Positions 27,038 through 35,998 of a stretch of 64,000 bases of DNA are shown here, piece by piece. Positions within the stretch are counted from its first letter, which is position 1, and every line of letters begins with the position of its first letter. The DNA comes from Microlunatus sagamiharensis. GTDB lineage: Bacteria; Actinomycetota; Actinomycetes; Propionibacteriales; Propionibacteriaceae. The notes under the pieces were generated by a model that saw only the letters and a program-made list of their open reading frames with translations, had not been told where the DNA came from and did not search any database. The translations under genes were made by a program, and so were the position numbers. The stretch spans positions 4,092,001-4,156,000 of the forward strand of contig NZ_LT629799.1 in the NCBI RefSeq assembly GCF_900105785.1, read 5' to 3'.

Positions 27038-27125
27038 GCTGCTCCCTTCGTCGGTCGCGAGCCTAGTGGTTGGGCCGGGTCCCTCACGGACGCGCCCGCC
27101 CGAGTCGTGTCCCGGGCGCCCGCGG

Positions 27126-28325
27126 CTAAGGGTCGACGACGACGGCGGGTGCCGCCGGGCGGGTGCGGGCGAGGAGCAGCAGCCCGCCGACGACCACGGC
27201 GACGACGGCCGTGGCCCAGCCGAGGGCCCGCCAGCTCGCCTCCGTGGTGAAGCCCGCGGCCGCGAACGAGCCGCCGACCTGCGCGGCGATGCCGAGCACC
27301 TCGGCGACCGGCTGCACGCGGCCGCGCTCGGAGGGGCGGTAGGACGAGGCGATCATCGCGCTGCCGCCGGAGTAGGCGAGGTTCCAGCCCACGCCGACCG
27401 CGAACATCGCGGTGAGGTAGAGCGGGAGCGCCGCCCCGCCGGCCGCGGCGAGGCCCGCGAGCAGGATGACCGCGCAGCCCAGCGCGGCGACGCGGCGCTC
27501 GCCGAGCCGCCCGATGACGCGGGGCACGAGGAAGCCGGGCGCGAACATCCCGACCAGGTGCAGCTGGATGGCCAGCGCCGCCTGCCCGGGCGTGCGGCCC
27601 GCCGAGAGCCCGAGGATCGGGCCGGCGGTCATCAGCGCGAGCATCGTCAGCGCCGCGGCCACGGCGGACGCGACGCCGAGCAGCAGCACCGGCTGGCGCC
27701 AGAGCACGGCGTACGGGCGTGGGGGCTGGGTCGGCACGGCGGCCGGCCCGGTCGTGGCCGAGGACGCGGGGAGCCAGAGGCGGGTGTTCCAGAGCGCGGC
27801 GCCGAGGCCGAGGGCGGCGACCAGGAGGTAGGAGGCGACGTACGGCGTCGCGGTCACGTCGCGCACACCGGTCGCGGCGAAGGGGCCGACGAGCGCCGCG
27901 ACGAGGCCGCCGGCGAGGACCGTGCTCACCGCGCGGGCCCGGGCGTCGGGGTTCGCGTCGGCGGCCAGGTAGCGGTAGTAGCCGGCGGTCGCGTTCGACG
28001 CCCCCACGACCGCGGTGCCGAGGCAGAAGAGCGCGAACGAGCCGTGGGCGATGGCCACCGCCGAGACGGTGCCGCCGAGCGCCGCCACCAGCCCCGAGGC
28101 GACGAACGTCGCCCGGTGGCCGAAGCGCCCGATGCAGCGCGACGCCACGAACGTGGTCAGGCCCGCGGCCATGAACAGCAGGCTGAAGGGGAGCGTGGCG
28201 AGGGCGGGCGTGGGGGCCGTCGTGGCGCCGACGATGCCGGTCAGCGTGAGGTCCACGCTGGAGGCCGCGACGAAGAAGGCCTGCGCGACCGCGAGGTGCC
28301 GGACGACGTGCGGTGCTCGGGTCAC
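27126..28325 (-). CDS. MFS transporter (drug efflux-like)
   Basis: A 399-residue major facilitator protein with about twelve membrane segments. It starts at GTG 28325 with TRAPHVVRHLAVAQAFF. Helix 2-3 loop carries the motif A remnant SRCIGRFGHRATFV; ASNATAGYYRYLAADANPDARARAVS follows helix 4. The longer open frame upstream is antisense to the AraC-like gene and not coding. It is divergent from the broken AraC regulator with a 49-bp gap, so that regulator probably once controlled this exporter. Substrate unknown. Confidence 0.85.
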   Translation of the reverse strand: MTRAPHVVRHLAVAQAFFVAASSVDLTLTGIVGATTAPTPALATLPFSLLFMAAGLTTFVASRCIGRFGHRATFVASGLVAALGGTVSAVAIAHGSFALFCLGTAVVGASNATAGYYRYLAADANPDARARAVSTVLAGGLVAALVGPFAATGVRDVTATPYVASYLLVAALGLGAALWNTRLWLPASSATTGPAAVPTQPPRPYAVLWRQPVLLLGVASAVAAALTMLALMTAGPILGLSAGRTPGQAALAIQLHLVGMFAPGFLVPRVIGRLGERRVAALGCAVILLAGLAAAGGAALPLYLTAMFAVGVGWNLAYSGGSAMIASSYRPSERGRVQPVAEVLGIAAQVGGSFAAAGFTTEASWRALGWATAVVAVVVGGLLLLARTRPAAPAVVVDP

Positions 28326-28374
28326 CGGTGCAGCCTGCCCTGCCGCGCGAGGCGCGGCCAGCGATAATCCTCCG

Positions 28375-28813
28375 GTGAGCCGGGCGGTCGAGGAGCGCAA
28401 CCGGGCGATGCTGCGGGCGCGGGACGCGATGGACGCCGCGTACGGGCGCGAGCTCGACGTCGCCGAGCTGGCCCGGATCGCCTGCTGCTCGCCGAGCCAC
28501 TTCATCCGGACCAACGCCCGCGACGTTCGGGGAGACGCCGCACCGCTACCTCCAGCGGCGCCGGGTCGAGCGCGCGATGCACCTGCTCCGGACCACGTCC
28601 ATGCCGGTGACCGAGGTGTGCTGGGCGGTCGGCTTCTCGAGCCTGGGGACGTTCACGCGCACGTTCGTGCGGGTGGTCGGCGAGACCCCGACCGCGTGCC
28701 GCAGGCGGGGTCCGCTGCCGCCGGTGCCGTCGTGCTTCGCCATGGCCTGGCTCAGACCGAGCAGTTTCGCCAGATGCGGACCGCGCAGCGGCTGGATAGC
28801 GTCGCCGCCATGA
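28375..28813 (+). pseudogene. Frameshifted AraC-family regulator
   Basis: Frame one from GTG 28375 encodes LDVAELARIACCSPSHFIRT, the first helix-turn-helix of an AraC domain. After about 28513 the protein becomes nonsense, but another frame then reads FGETPHRYLQRRRVERAMHLL (in two parts) and VTEVCWAVGFSSLGTFTRTF, the second helix-turn-helix, up to TGA at 28811-28813. The change of frame falls near 28514-28527 and is explained by one inserted or lost base. GATAAT at 28362-28367 is a likely -10, giving a nearly leaderless transcript. The restored stop overlaps the VOC start as ATGA, so the intact gene was coupled to it. Either a true mutation or a sequencing error. Confidence 0.8.
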
Positions 28814-29217
28814 TCACCTCGCTGGCCATCACCTCCCTCTACGTCCTCGACCAGGACGAGGCCGTCGACTTCTACGTCGGCACGCTCGGCCTCGAGGTCG
28901 CGAACGACCTCGACCTCGGCTTCATGCGCTGGCTGACCGTGAAGGTCCCGGGCGAGTCGCGCGAGATCCTGCTCGAGCGCCCGGGTGCCCCGGCCATGGA
29001 CGACACGACCGCCGGGCAGGTGCGCGAGCTCGTCGCCAAGGGCGCCAGCGCCGGCACGCTGTTCTTCCAGACCGACGACGTCCAGGGCCTGTGGGACTCC
29101 TTGAAGGCCAAGGGCGTCGACCTGCCGGAGGAACCGGTGGACCGCGGCTACGGCCGCGACTTCGGCTTCCGCGACCCCTTCGGCAACCACGTCCGCGTCT
29201 CCCAGCCGCCGCGCTGA
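28810..29217 (+). CDS. VOC-family protein (glyoxalase/bleomycin-resistance fold)
   Basis: A 135-residue vicinal-oxygen-chelate domain: LAITSLYVLDQDEAVDFYVGTLGLEV, then GFMRWLTVKVPGESREILLERPG, FFQTDDVQGLWDSLKAKGV and FGFRDPFGNHVRVSQP. Members are often lyases, dioxygenases or antibiotic-binding proteins acting as dimers; the substrate is unknown. ATG 28810 overlaps the end of the frameshifted AraC-like gene. Regulator plus VOC protein plus divergent exporter resembles a small detoxification unit. Confidence 0.87.
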   Translation: MITSLAITSLYVLDQDEAVDFYVGTLGLEVANDLDLGFMRWLTVKVPGESREILLERPGAPAMDDTTAGQVRELVAKGASAGTLFFQTDDVQGLWDSLKAKGVDLPEEPVDRGYGRDFGFRDPFGNHVRVSQPPR

Positions 29218-29220
29218 CGG

Positions 29221-29308
29221 GCTCCCGCCGGTTTTCTCACCGGCATCGCGGTCGAGGGCCTCCAGGAGGGCCTTCTCCGCGCACTGCGGTAAGAAAACCG
29301 GCGGGAGC
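29221..29308. repeat. Long-armed inverted repeat after the VOC gene
   Basis: GCTCCCGCCGGTTTTCT (29221-29237) and its exact reverse complement (29292-29308) enclose 54 bases that contain further GC-rich pairing (GAGGGCC/GGCCTTC). It begins four bases after the VOC stop and faces the end of acs. It may act as a terminator, but arm length and spacing are unlike a simple one. Confidence 0.7.
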
Positions 29309-29314
29309 GTCGAC

Positions 29315-29371
29315 CTAGGCCGTGTCTCTCAGCCGCGCCAGCACCCGTCGGAATGGAGAGACACGACCTAG
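29315..29371. repeat. Short copy of a CGTGTCTCTC terminal-inverted-repeat element
   Basis: Ends are CTAGGCCGTGTCTCTC (29315-29330) and GAGAGACACGACCTAG (29356-29371), inverted with one mismatch. The last bases include the acs stop codon. The inner part, read on the minus strand, is TTCCGACGGGTGCTGGCG, closely matching the left inner part of the longer copy at 57444-57607. Confidence 0.7.
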
Positions 29372-31341
29372 TCCTCCGAGGAGGTCGTGGCCAGGTTGCC
29401 CTTGATGAGGTCCATGACCGTCGAGTCGGTGAGCGTCGTGACGTCGCCGAGCTCGCGGTTCTCCGCCACGTCGCGGAGCAGGCGCCGCATGATCTTGCCC
29501 GAGCGGGTCTTGGGCAGCTCGTCGACGACCATGATCTGCCGCGGCCTGGCGATTGCGCCGATGTCCTTGGCCACGTGGCGGCGCAGCTCGTCGACCACGT
29601 CCGGCCCGCCGTCGCCGGCCTCGCTGCGCAGGATGACGAAGGCGACGATCGCCTGGCCCGTCGTCTCGTCGGACGCCCCGACGACCGCCGCCTCGGCGAC
29701 CTTGGGGTGGCTGACCAGGGACGACTCGATCTCGGTGGTCGACATCCGGTGGCCGGAGACGTTCATGACGTCGTCCACGCGGCCGAGCAGCCAGATGTCG
29801 CCGTCGGCGTCGAGCTTGGCCCCGTCGCCGGCGAAGTAGACGCCGGGGAAACGGGACCAGTAGGTGTCGACGTAGCGCTGCTGGTCGCCCCAGATCCCGC
29901 GCAGCATCGCCGGCCACGGCCGGTCGATCACGAGGTACCCGGCCGCGTCGTCGCTGACCGGCTGGCCCTCGTCGTTGACGACCTTGACGCTCACGCCGGG
30001 GACCGCGCGCATGGCCGCGCCCGGCTTGCCCTCGGCGACGCCCGGCATCGGCGAGATCATGTGCATGCCCGTCTCGGTCTGCCACCACGTGTCGACGACC
30101 GGCGTGCGGTCGTGGCCGATGTGCTCGCGGTACCAGACGTACGCCTCGGGGTTGATCGGCTCGCCGACCGAGCCCAGCAGCCGCAGGCTCGACAGGTCGG
30201 CCTTGGCCGGGATCTCGGCGCCCCACTTCATGAACGTGCGGATGGCCGTCGGTGCGCAGTAGAGGATCGTCACGCCGTACTTGTCGACGACGTCCCACCA
30301 GCGCCCCTGGTGCGGGGTGTCGGGCGTCCCCTCGTACATGACGCTCGTCGTGCCGTTGGCCAGCGGGCCGTAGACGAGGTAGGAGTGCCCGGTCACCCAG
30401 CCGATGTCGGCCGCGGTCCAGAAGACGTCGGTCTCGGGCTTGAGGTCGAAGGTCGCCCAGTGCGTGTACGCGACGCCGGTGAGGTAGCCGCCGGTGGTGT
30501 GGAAGATGCCCTTGGGCTGACCGGTGCTGCCGCTCGTGTACATGATGTAGAGCGGGTGCTCGGCCTCGAACGCCTCGTACGCGTGCTCGGTCGGCTGGCG
30601 GTCCACGAGGTCGTGCCACCACACGTCGCGGCCCTCGGTCATGGCCGTCTCCTGCTCGGTGCGGCGCACCACCAGCACGCTGCGCACCTCGGGGCAGCGC
30701 TCCAGCGCCTCGTCGACGGCCGGCTTGAGCGCCGACGCCTTGCCCTTGCGGTAACCGCCGTCGGCGGTGATCACCACCTCGACGCCGCAGTCGAGGATGC
30801 GCGTCGCGAGCGCGTCGGAGGAGAAGCCGCCGAACACGACCGTGTGCGGTGCGCCGATCCGTGCGCAGGCGAGCATCGCCACCGCGGCCTCGGGGATCAT
30901 CGGCATGTAGATGGCGACCCGGTCGCCGGCCTTCACGCCCAGCTCGACGAGGGCGTTCGCGGCCTGGCAGACCTGCGCGGTCAGCTCGGCGTAGGTGATG
31001 GTGCGGGTGTCACCCGGCTCGCCCTCGAAGTGGAACGCGACCCGCTCGCCCAGGCCGGCCTCGACGTGGCGGTCGAGGCAGTTGTACGCGGCGTTGAGCC
31101 GCCCGTCGGCGAACCAGCGCGCGAACGGGGCGTCGCTCCAGTCGAGCGTCTGCGTCGGCTCGGTCTCCCAGGACAGCCGCCGGGCCTGCTCGGCCCAGAA
31201 GGCGACGTCGTCGGCGGCGGCAGCCTCGAAGGTCGCCTCGGTGACGTTGGCGTGCTCCGCCAGCCCCGGGGGCGGCGGGAAGCGCCGCTCCTCGGCCGAC
31301 AGGCTCTCCAGCCCCTGGCCCTGCCCTGCCGCGTCCGCCAC
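29368..31341 (-). CDS. acs: Acetyl-CoA synthetase
   Basis: Activates acetate to acetyl-CoA through acetyl-AMP; 657 aa, normal length. Motifs in order: YMPMIPEAAVAMLACARIGA, the AMP-binding loop YTSGSTGQPKGI, DTWWQTETG, GDGA and the hinge LGRVDDVMNVSGHR, then PKTRSGKIMRRLLR, whose lysine is the acetylation site that controls the family. Start at GTG 31341. Same neighbourhood as Rv3667 in M. tuberculosis. The stop codon lies within a repeat element shared with the end of the gene at 57604. Confidence 0.96.
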   Translation of the reverse strand: MADAAGQGQGLESLSAEERRFPPPPGLAEHANVTEATFEAAAADDVAFWAEQARRLSWETEPTQTLDWSDAPFARWFADGRLNAAYNCLDRHVEAGLGERVAFHFEGEPGDTRTITYAELTAQVCQAANALVELGVKAGDRVAIYMPMIPEAAVAMLACARIGAPHTVVFGGFSSDALATRILDCGVEVVITADGGYRKGKASALKPAVDEALERCPEVRSVLVVRRTEQETAMTEGRDVWWHDLVDRQPTEHAYEAFEAEHPLYIMYTSGSTGQPKGIFHTTGGYLTGVAYTHWATFDLKPETDVFWTAADIGWVTGHSYLVYGPLANGTTSVMYEGTPDTPHQGRWWDVVDKYGVTILYCAPTAIRTFMKWGAEIPAKADLSSLRLLGSVGEPINPEAYVWYREHIGHDRTPVVDTWWQTETGMHMISPMPGVAEGKPGAAMRAVPGVSVKVVNDEGQPVSDDAAGYLVIDRPWPAMLRGIWGDQQRYVDTYWSRFPGVYFAGDGAKLDADGDIWLLGRVDDVMNVSGHRMSTTEIESSLVSHPKVAEAAVVGASDETTGQAIVAFVILRSEAGDGGPDVVDELRRHVAKDIGAIARPRQIMVVDELPKTRSGKIMRRLLRDVAENRELGDVTTLTDSTVMDLIKGNLATTSSED

Positions 31342-31421
31342 TTCAGGCCTCCTCGCCTCGCTCGTCCGTCGCGGTCACCCTACGACCGGCGCCGCGGCGG
31401 GGTTCGCGGTGGCCGGGTGTC

Positions 31422-32429
31422 CTAGGCCGAGCCGCGGTCGACGACCACGGTGGGCATGATCGTCACCCGCTCGACCTCGCGCCCCTCGACCAGGTCGATG
31501 AGCACGTCGGCCATCCGGCGCCCGACCTCGAGGGTCGGCTGGCGGACCGTGGTGAGCGGCGGCGTCGCGTTCTGCGCGAAGTAGTCGTCGTCCACGGTGA
31601 CCACGCCGAGGTCGCGGGGGACCTCGAGACCGTGCTCACGCAGCACGCCGAGCGCGCCGGACGCCAGCTGGGCGCTCGCCGCGAAGAGCCCGTCGAAGGG
31701 CTCGCCCCGCGCGAGCAGCCGGCGCGCGGCCTCCGCGCCGCTGGCGGGGGAGAAGTCGGCGCGCTCGACCAGGTCGTCGGCCAGCCCCGCCTCCGCGAGC
31801 GCCCGGCGCCACCCCTCGAGCCGGTCCACGCCGGCGGCCATGTCGGCCGGGCCCGCGACGGTGGCGATGCGGCGACGGCCGGCCTCGACGAGCCGCCGCG
31901 TGACCTGCGCGGCGGCGACGACGTTGTCCACGTCGACGTAGCAGGGCAGCTCGCCCTCCTGGCTCATCGGACGCCCGCCGAAGACCAGTGGCAGCCGCCC
32001 CGCGAGGTGGGAGTACGAGCGGTCGTCCTCGTGGTGGGACAGCACGAGGGCACCGTCGACGCTGCCCGCGCGGAGGTAGCGGCGGACCTTGTCCTCGCTC
32101 CCGGCCGCGATGAGCAGCGCGAGGGTGAAGTCGGTCTCCGAGACCCGTGTCGCCGCGCCCTGGATGACCGAGGCGAAGTAGGGGTCGGTGAAGAAGGTCG
32201 CCGTGTTCTCCGGGATGACCAGGGCGAGGGTCTGCGTACGCCGGCTGACCAGCGTGCGGGCTGCCCGGTTGGGCGTGTAGCCGAGCTGCTCGATGGCCGC
32301 GGACACCGCCGCGATCGCCTCGGGCGTCACGCTCGGCGAGTCGTTGATGACCCGCGAGACCGTCGACTTGGAGACCCCGGCCGCCGCGGCGACCATCTTG
32401 AGCGTGGGGGTGTCGGACGCGGCGATCAT
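31422..32429 (-). CDS. LacI-family transcription repressor
   Basis: A 335-residue regulator. The N-terminal helix-turn-helix is TLKMVAAAAGVSKSTVSRVIN with the hinge helix PNRAARTLVSRRT; the rest is a periplasmic-binding-like sugar sensor domain (LALVIPENTATFF, VDVDNVVAA, VTVDDDYFAQ, TTVRQPTLEVGRRM). It lies 25 bases after a GH1 gene in the same direction, in a sugar-uptake locus, and most probably binds the paired operators at 37381-37408. The inducer is expected to be a beta-glucoside such as cellobiose; that is inference from the locus. Confidence 0.93.
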   Translation of the reverse strand: MIAASDTPTLKMVAAAAGVSKSTVSRVINDSPSVTPEAIAAVSAAIEQLGYTPNRAARTLVSRRTQTLALVIPENTATFFTDPYFASVIQGAATRVSETDFTLALLIAAGSEDKVRRYLRAGSVDGALVLSHHEDDRSYSHLAGRLPLVFGGRPMSQEGELPCYVDVDNVVAAAQVTRRLVEAGRRRIATVAGPADMAAGVDRLEGWRRALAEAGLADDLVERADFSPASGAEAARRLLARGEPFDGLFAASAQLASGALGVLREHGLEVPRDLGVVTVDDDYFAQNATPPLTTVRQPTLEVGRRMADVLIDLVEGREVERVTIMPTVVVDRGSA

Positions 32430-32454
32430 CTGCGCCCCGTGGCTCTCACACCCC

Positions 32455-33966
32455 TCATGCTAGGGCTACCCCGACCGACGGCCCCGCGTCCGCGTGACGG
32501 TGGTCGGCGCTCCGGGCCGCGGACACGAGGGCGGCGTAGCCCCGCCCGCTGTCCTTGACCGTGCGCACCTGGGTGGCGTGGTCGACGTGCACGATCCCGA
32601 ACCGCTTGGCGTAGCCCCAGGCCCACTCGAAGTTGTCGAGCAGCGACCACGCGAAGAAGCCGCGCACGTCGGCGCCCTGGGCGACCGCGTCGGCGACGGC
32701 CGCCACGTGGGCCGCGACGAAGGCCGTGCGCTCCACGTCGTGCACCCGGCCGTCGGCGGTGACGACGTCGGCGTACGCGGCCCCGTTCTCGGTCACGTGC
32801 AGGGCCAGTCCGGGGTGCTCGGTGGCGAGCCGCACCAGCAGGCGCGTGAGCCCGGCCGGGTTGACCTCCCAGCCCATCTCGGTCAACGGCAGGTCGCGCG
32901 TCACCGAGCCGACGTGCTCGCTCCCGACGAACGGCGAGCGCGTCGGCTTCTCCGTCGGCCGCAGCCCGCCGGGCCCGCTCTGCGGGTGACCGGTGACGCA
33001 GTCGTCGTGGTAGTGGTTCACGCCGAGGAAGTCGAGCGGCTGCGCGATCGTCTCGAGGTCGCCGGGGAGGACCACCTCCTCCAGCCCGAGCCCGGCCACG
33101 TCGGCCAGGAAGTCCTCGGGGTAGCGCCCGTGCAGCACGGGGTCGAGGAACGCGCGGTTCCAGAGGGCGTCGACGCGGCGGGCCGCGTCGACGTCGACCG
33201 GGTCGTCCGGGTCGGCGGGGACCGCGGTCGTGAGGTTGAGGCTGATCCCGACCTGCAGGTCCGGCTGCCCGGCCCTGAGCTCGCGCAGCCGCAGCGACGC
33301 GAGCCCGTGGGCGAGGTGCTGGTGGTGCAGCGCGGCCAGCGCCGCCGCCGGGTCCTGGCGGCCCGGCGCGTGCTCGCCCGAGGCGTGGCCGATGAACGCC
33401 GAGCAGAAGGGTTCGTTGAACGTCGTCCAGCGGCGTACGCGGTCGCCGAGGACCGAGTGCACGTCCTCGACGTAGCGGACGAAGCGCTCGGCGGTCTCGC
33501 GGGCGGTCCAGCCGCCCCGCTCCTCGAGGGCCTGGGGCAGGTCCCAGTGGTAGAGCGTCAGGAACGGCACCACGTCGCGGGCCAGCAGCTCGTCGACGAG
33601 GCGGTCGTAGAAGGCGAGGCCGGCGTCGTTGCGGTACCGGTCGCCGGGGCGCACCCGCGCCCAGCTGACCGAGAACCGGTACGCGTTCAGCCCCAGCTCG
33701 CCGAGCAGCGCGATGTCGGCGGGCATCCGGGCGAGGTGCTCGACGCCGCGCTCCGGGGTGTCGCCGTCGGCGACGTTGCCCGGGACGCGGGCGAAGGCGT
33801 CCCACACCGAGTCCTCGCGGCCGTCGGTGTGCACGGCGCCCTCGATCTGGCCGGCCGAGGTCGCGGCTCCCCAGAGGAAGCCGGAGGGCCAGGCGGTGGC
33901 GGCGACCGTCCGGAGCGCCGGGGCCGGGACGACCGCCGCGTCGGTGGGCAGCAGGACGGCGCTCAT
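32455..33966 (-). CDS. GH1 beta-glucosidase
   Basis: Cytoplasmic retaining glycosidase of 503 aa cleaving beta-linked glucosides or galactosides brought in by the ABC system. The N-terminal GH1 signature is FLWGAATSAGQIEG. The acid/base Glu is in TFNEPFCSAF, the nucleophile in HVTENGAAYAD; FFAWSLLDNFEWAWGY closes the barrel. ATG 33966 overlaps the permease stop by four bases, so it is the last gene of the transport operon apart from the repressor. The frame stays open far upstream without meaning. Confidence 0.93.
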   Translation of the reverse strand: MSAVLLPTDAAVVPAPALRTVAATAWPSGFLWGAATSAGQIEGAVHTDGREDSVWDAFARVPGNVADGDTPERGVEHLARMPADIALLGELGLNAYRFSVSWARVRPGDRYRNDAGLAFYDRLVDELLARDVVPFLTLYHWDLPQALEERGGWTARETAERFVRYVEDVHSVLGDRVRRWTTFNEPFCSAFIGHASGEHAPGRQDPAAALAALHHQHLAHGLASLRLRELRAGQPDLQVGISLNLTTAVPADPDDPVDVDAARRVDALWNRAFLDPVLHGRYPEDFLADVAGLGLEEVVLPGDLETIAQPLDFLGVNHYHDDCVTGHPQSGPGGLRPTEKPTRSPFVGSEHVGSVTRDLPLTEMGWEVNPAGLTRLLVRLATEHPGLALHVTENGAAYADVVTADGRVHDVERTAFVAAHVAAVADAVAQGADVRGFFAWSLLDNFEWAWGYAKRFGIVHVDHATQVRTVKDSGRGYAALVSAARSADHRHADAGPSVGVALA

Positions 33967-34856
33967 CCCTTCACCGCCCCGGTCATGATCCCGCTGATGA
34001 GCTGCTTGCCGGCCACGACGAAGAGGACCAGCAGGGGGAGCGTGGCCAGCACGGCGCCGGTGAGCACCACCGGGTAGTCGACGTAGCGGGCCGACTGCAG
34101 CTGGCTCAGCGCCACCTGCAGGGTCGGGTTCTGCGGGACGACGAGCAGCGGCCACAGGTAGTCGGTCCACGCGGTCATGAAGGTGAACAGCCCGAGCACC
34201 GCGAGCGCCGGCCGCGCCGCGGGCAGGCCCACGTGCAGGAAGCAGCCGAACGTCGACGCCCCGTCCACGCGCGCCGCCTCGACGAGCTCGTCGGGGACGA
34301 CGCTGACCAGGTACTGGCGCATGAAGAAGACGCCGAACGCGGTGACCAGCGTCGGCACGACGACCGCACCGAGGTGCCCGGTCCAGCCGAACGTCCGCAT
34401 CAGCAGGAACAGCGGGATGATGCCGAGCTGCGTCGGCACCGCGAGGGTCGCCACGACGAAGACCATCAGCCCGCCCTGGCCGCGGAAGCGCAGCTTGGCG
34501 AAGGCGAAGCCCGCCAGCGAGGAGAAGGTCAGCACCGAGACGGTGATGATGCCGCTCACCAGCAGGCTGTTGGCCATCGCCCGCCAGAACTCGACGGTGT
34601 CGAAGACCTGGGCCGCGTTGGTCCAGAACTGGCCGCCGGGCAGCAGCGGGGGATAGGTCGAGCTGAGCGTCTCGGAGCCGTTTGACCCGACGACGAAGGA
34701 CCACCACAGCGGGTACGCCGTGCCGAGGAACCAGGCCAGCAGCAGACCGTAGGTGAGGAAGCCCGGGCGGTAGCCGCCCAGCCGTCCGCGCCGACGGGTC
34801 TCCACCGCTTCGGCGGGCTGCACCGCGATCGCCGTGGGCGCGCTCGCGGCGCTCAT
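33963..34856 (-). CDS. Carbohydrate ABC transporter permease, MalG type
   Basis: CUT1-family inner-membrane permease of 297 aa with six predicted helices. The EAA loop that contacts the ATPase is EAARVDGASTFGCFLHVGLP. ATG 34856 overlaps the stop of the MalF-type permease by four bases. No ATPase gene is in the locus; in actinobacteria a single shared ATPase (MsiK) commonly serves several such systems, which is likely here. Confidence 0.92.
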   Translation of the reverse strand: MSAASAPTAIAVQPAEAVETRRRGRLGGYRPGFLTYGLLLAWFLGTAYPLWWSFVVGSNGSETLSSTYPPLLPGGQFWTNAAQVFDTVEFWRAMANSLLVSGIITVSVLTFSSLAGFAFAKLRFRGQGGLMVFVVATLAVPTQLGIIPLFLLMRTFGWTGHLGAVVVPTLVTAFGVFFMRQYLVSVVPDELVEAARVDGASTFGCFLHVGLPAARPALAVLGLFTFMTAWTDYLWPLLVVPQNPTLQVALSQLQSARYVDYPVVLTGAVLATLPLLVLFVVAGKQLISGIMTGAVKG

Positions 34857-35890
34857 CGGGCGACCTCCGAGCCCGTGACGCTCCCTGAGCCTGTCGAAGG
34901 GCGCTTCTTCCTGGGGGCGTCCCCCGAGGCGATCTTGCGCGAGATCGCGAAGTTCAGCAGGCCGATCGCGACGACCACGACGAACAGCAGCCAGGCCACC
35001 GCCGCGGCCTTGCCGAAGTCCCCGCGGTTGAAGGCGAGGTCCCACAGGTAGAGCACGGTGGTCTGGTACTGCCGGAAGGCGCCGCCCGGTGTGGCGCTGG
35101 TGGCGTCGAAGAGCTTGGGCTCGGTGAACACCTGCAGCCCGCCGATGGTCGCGGTGATCACCACGAAGATGATCGTCGGCCGGATGCTCGGGATGGTGAT
35201 CGAGAAGAAGCGGCGGGTCGCGCCGGAGCCGTCCAGGGCGGCCGACTCGTACAGGTCCCGCGGCACGGCCTGCATCGCCGCGAGCAGGATCAGCGCGTTG
35301 TAGCCGGTCCAGCGCCAGTTGATCATGGTCGCGATCGCGAGGTGGCTGGCGAGGCGGCTCTGCTTCCACTGCACGGGGTCGATGCCGACCGCGCCGAGCA
35401 GGTTGTTGATCAGCCCGTACGTCTCGCCGAAGAGGCTGGAGAAGATCAGCGCGACGGCCACGGGCGTGACGACGTAGGGCAGCAGCACGCTCATCCGCCA
35501 GAAGGTGCTGCCGCGCAGCTGCTGGTCGAGCAGCGCCGCGAGGACGAGTGCGATCGCGACCTGCGGCACCGCGGAGAGCACGAAGATGCTCAAGGTGTTG
35601 CGCATCGAGTTCCAGAAGAGGGGGTCGACGAGCTCGGCGCGGAAGTTGGCCAGGCCGATCCAGTCGCCGGGCCCGCCGAGCAGGTCCCAGTCGTTGAGCG
35701 AGACGACGAACGTGTAGACGAGCGGGAAGAGCCCGACCAGCCCGAAGAGGACGAAGAAGGGCGCGACGTAGAGGTAGGGCGACCAGCGGACGTCGGCGCG
35801 GCTGAGGCGCTGGCGGGTCGTGAGCCGGGGGCGTACGGGCCGGCCCGGTCGGGACGCGCGGCCCGGTGGCAGCGCGGTGGTGGCGGTCAT
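34853..35890 (-). CDS. Carbohydrate ABC transporter permease, MalF type
   Basis: CUT1 permease of 345 aa with six predicted helices (first FFVLFGLVGLFPLVYTFVV) and EAA loop YESAALDGSGATRRFFSITIP. The C-terminus after RKIASGDAPRKK reads RPSTGSGSVTGSEVAR. These last residues are encoded across a copy of the 20-bp repeat at 34883-34902, so the natural tail has probably been replaced or extended by repeat insertion. The start ATG is 108 bases after the binding-protein gene, with a hairpin between. Confidence 0.92.
   Translation of the reverse strand: MTATTALPPGRASRPGRPVRPRLTTRQRLSRADVRWSPYLYVAPFFVLFGLVGLFPLVYTFVVSLNDWDLLGGPGDWIGLANFRAELVDPLFWNSMRNTLSIFVLSAVPQVAIALVLAALLDQQLRGSTFWRMSVLLPYVVTPVAVALIFSSLFGETYGLINNLLGAVGIDPVQWKQSRLASHLAIATMINWRWTGYNALILLAAMQAVPRDLYESAALDGSGATRRFFSITIPSIRPTIIFVVITATIGGLQVFTEPKLFDATSATPGGAFRQYQTTVLYLWDLAFNRGDFGKAAAVAWLLFVVVVAIGLLNFAISRKIASGDAPRKKRPSTGSGSVTGSEVAR
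34883..34902. repeat. Dispersed 20-bp repeat inside the permease gene
   Basis: CCCTGAGCCTGTCGAAGGGC is identical to 13162-13181 and similar to 13101-13120. Read on the coding strand it gives R-P-S-T-G-S-G in frame, 12 codons before the end of the gene, so it does not interrupt the frame. Confidence 0.8.
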
Positions 35891-35950
35891 GGGTGCTCCT
35901 CGGCTCAGGGCGCGAGCGGGTTCGGGAAGGGAGGGGAGGGGGTGTCCCCG

Positions 35951-35974
35951 GGCCGCCGGCGAGAACCGGCGGCC
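35951..35974. terminator. Hairpin between binding-protein and permease genes
   Basis: GGCCGCCGG (35951-35959) pairs perfectly with CCGGCGGCC (35966-35974) around a six-base loop. Within an ABC operon such hairpins usually let more binding protein than permease be made, by partial termination or by protecting the upstream message. Confidence 0.7.
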
Positions 35975-35998
35975 GAGGACCCCCTCAGGGACGGCGGA

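Noticed and set aside
31681-31700. Further copy of the CTGTCGAAGGG repeat
   Set aside because: Only CCGTCGAAGGGCTCG matches, and it encodes the conserved EPFDGLF of the LacI sensor domain, so it is coincidence.
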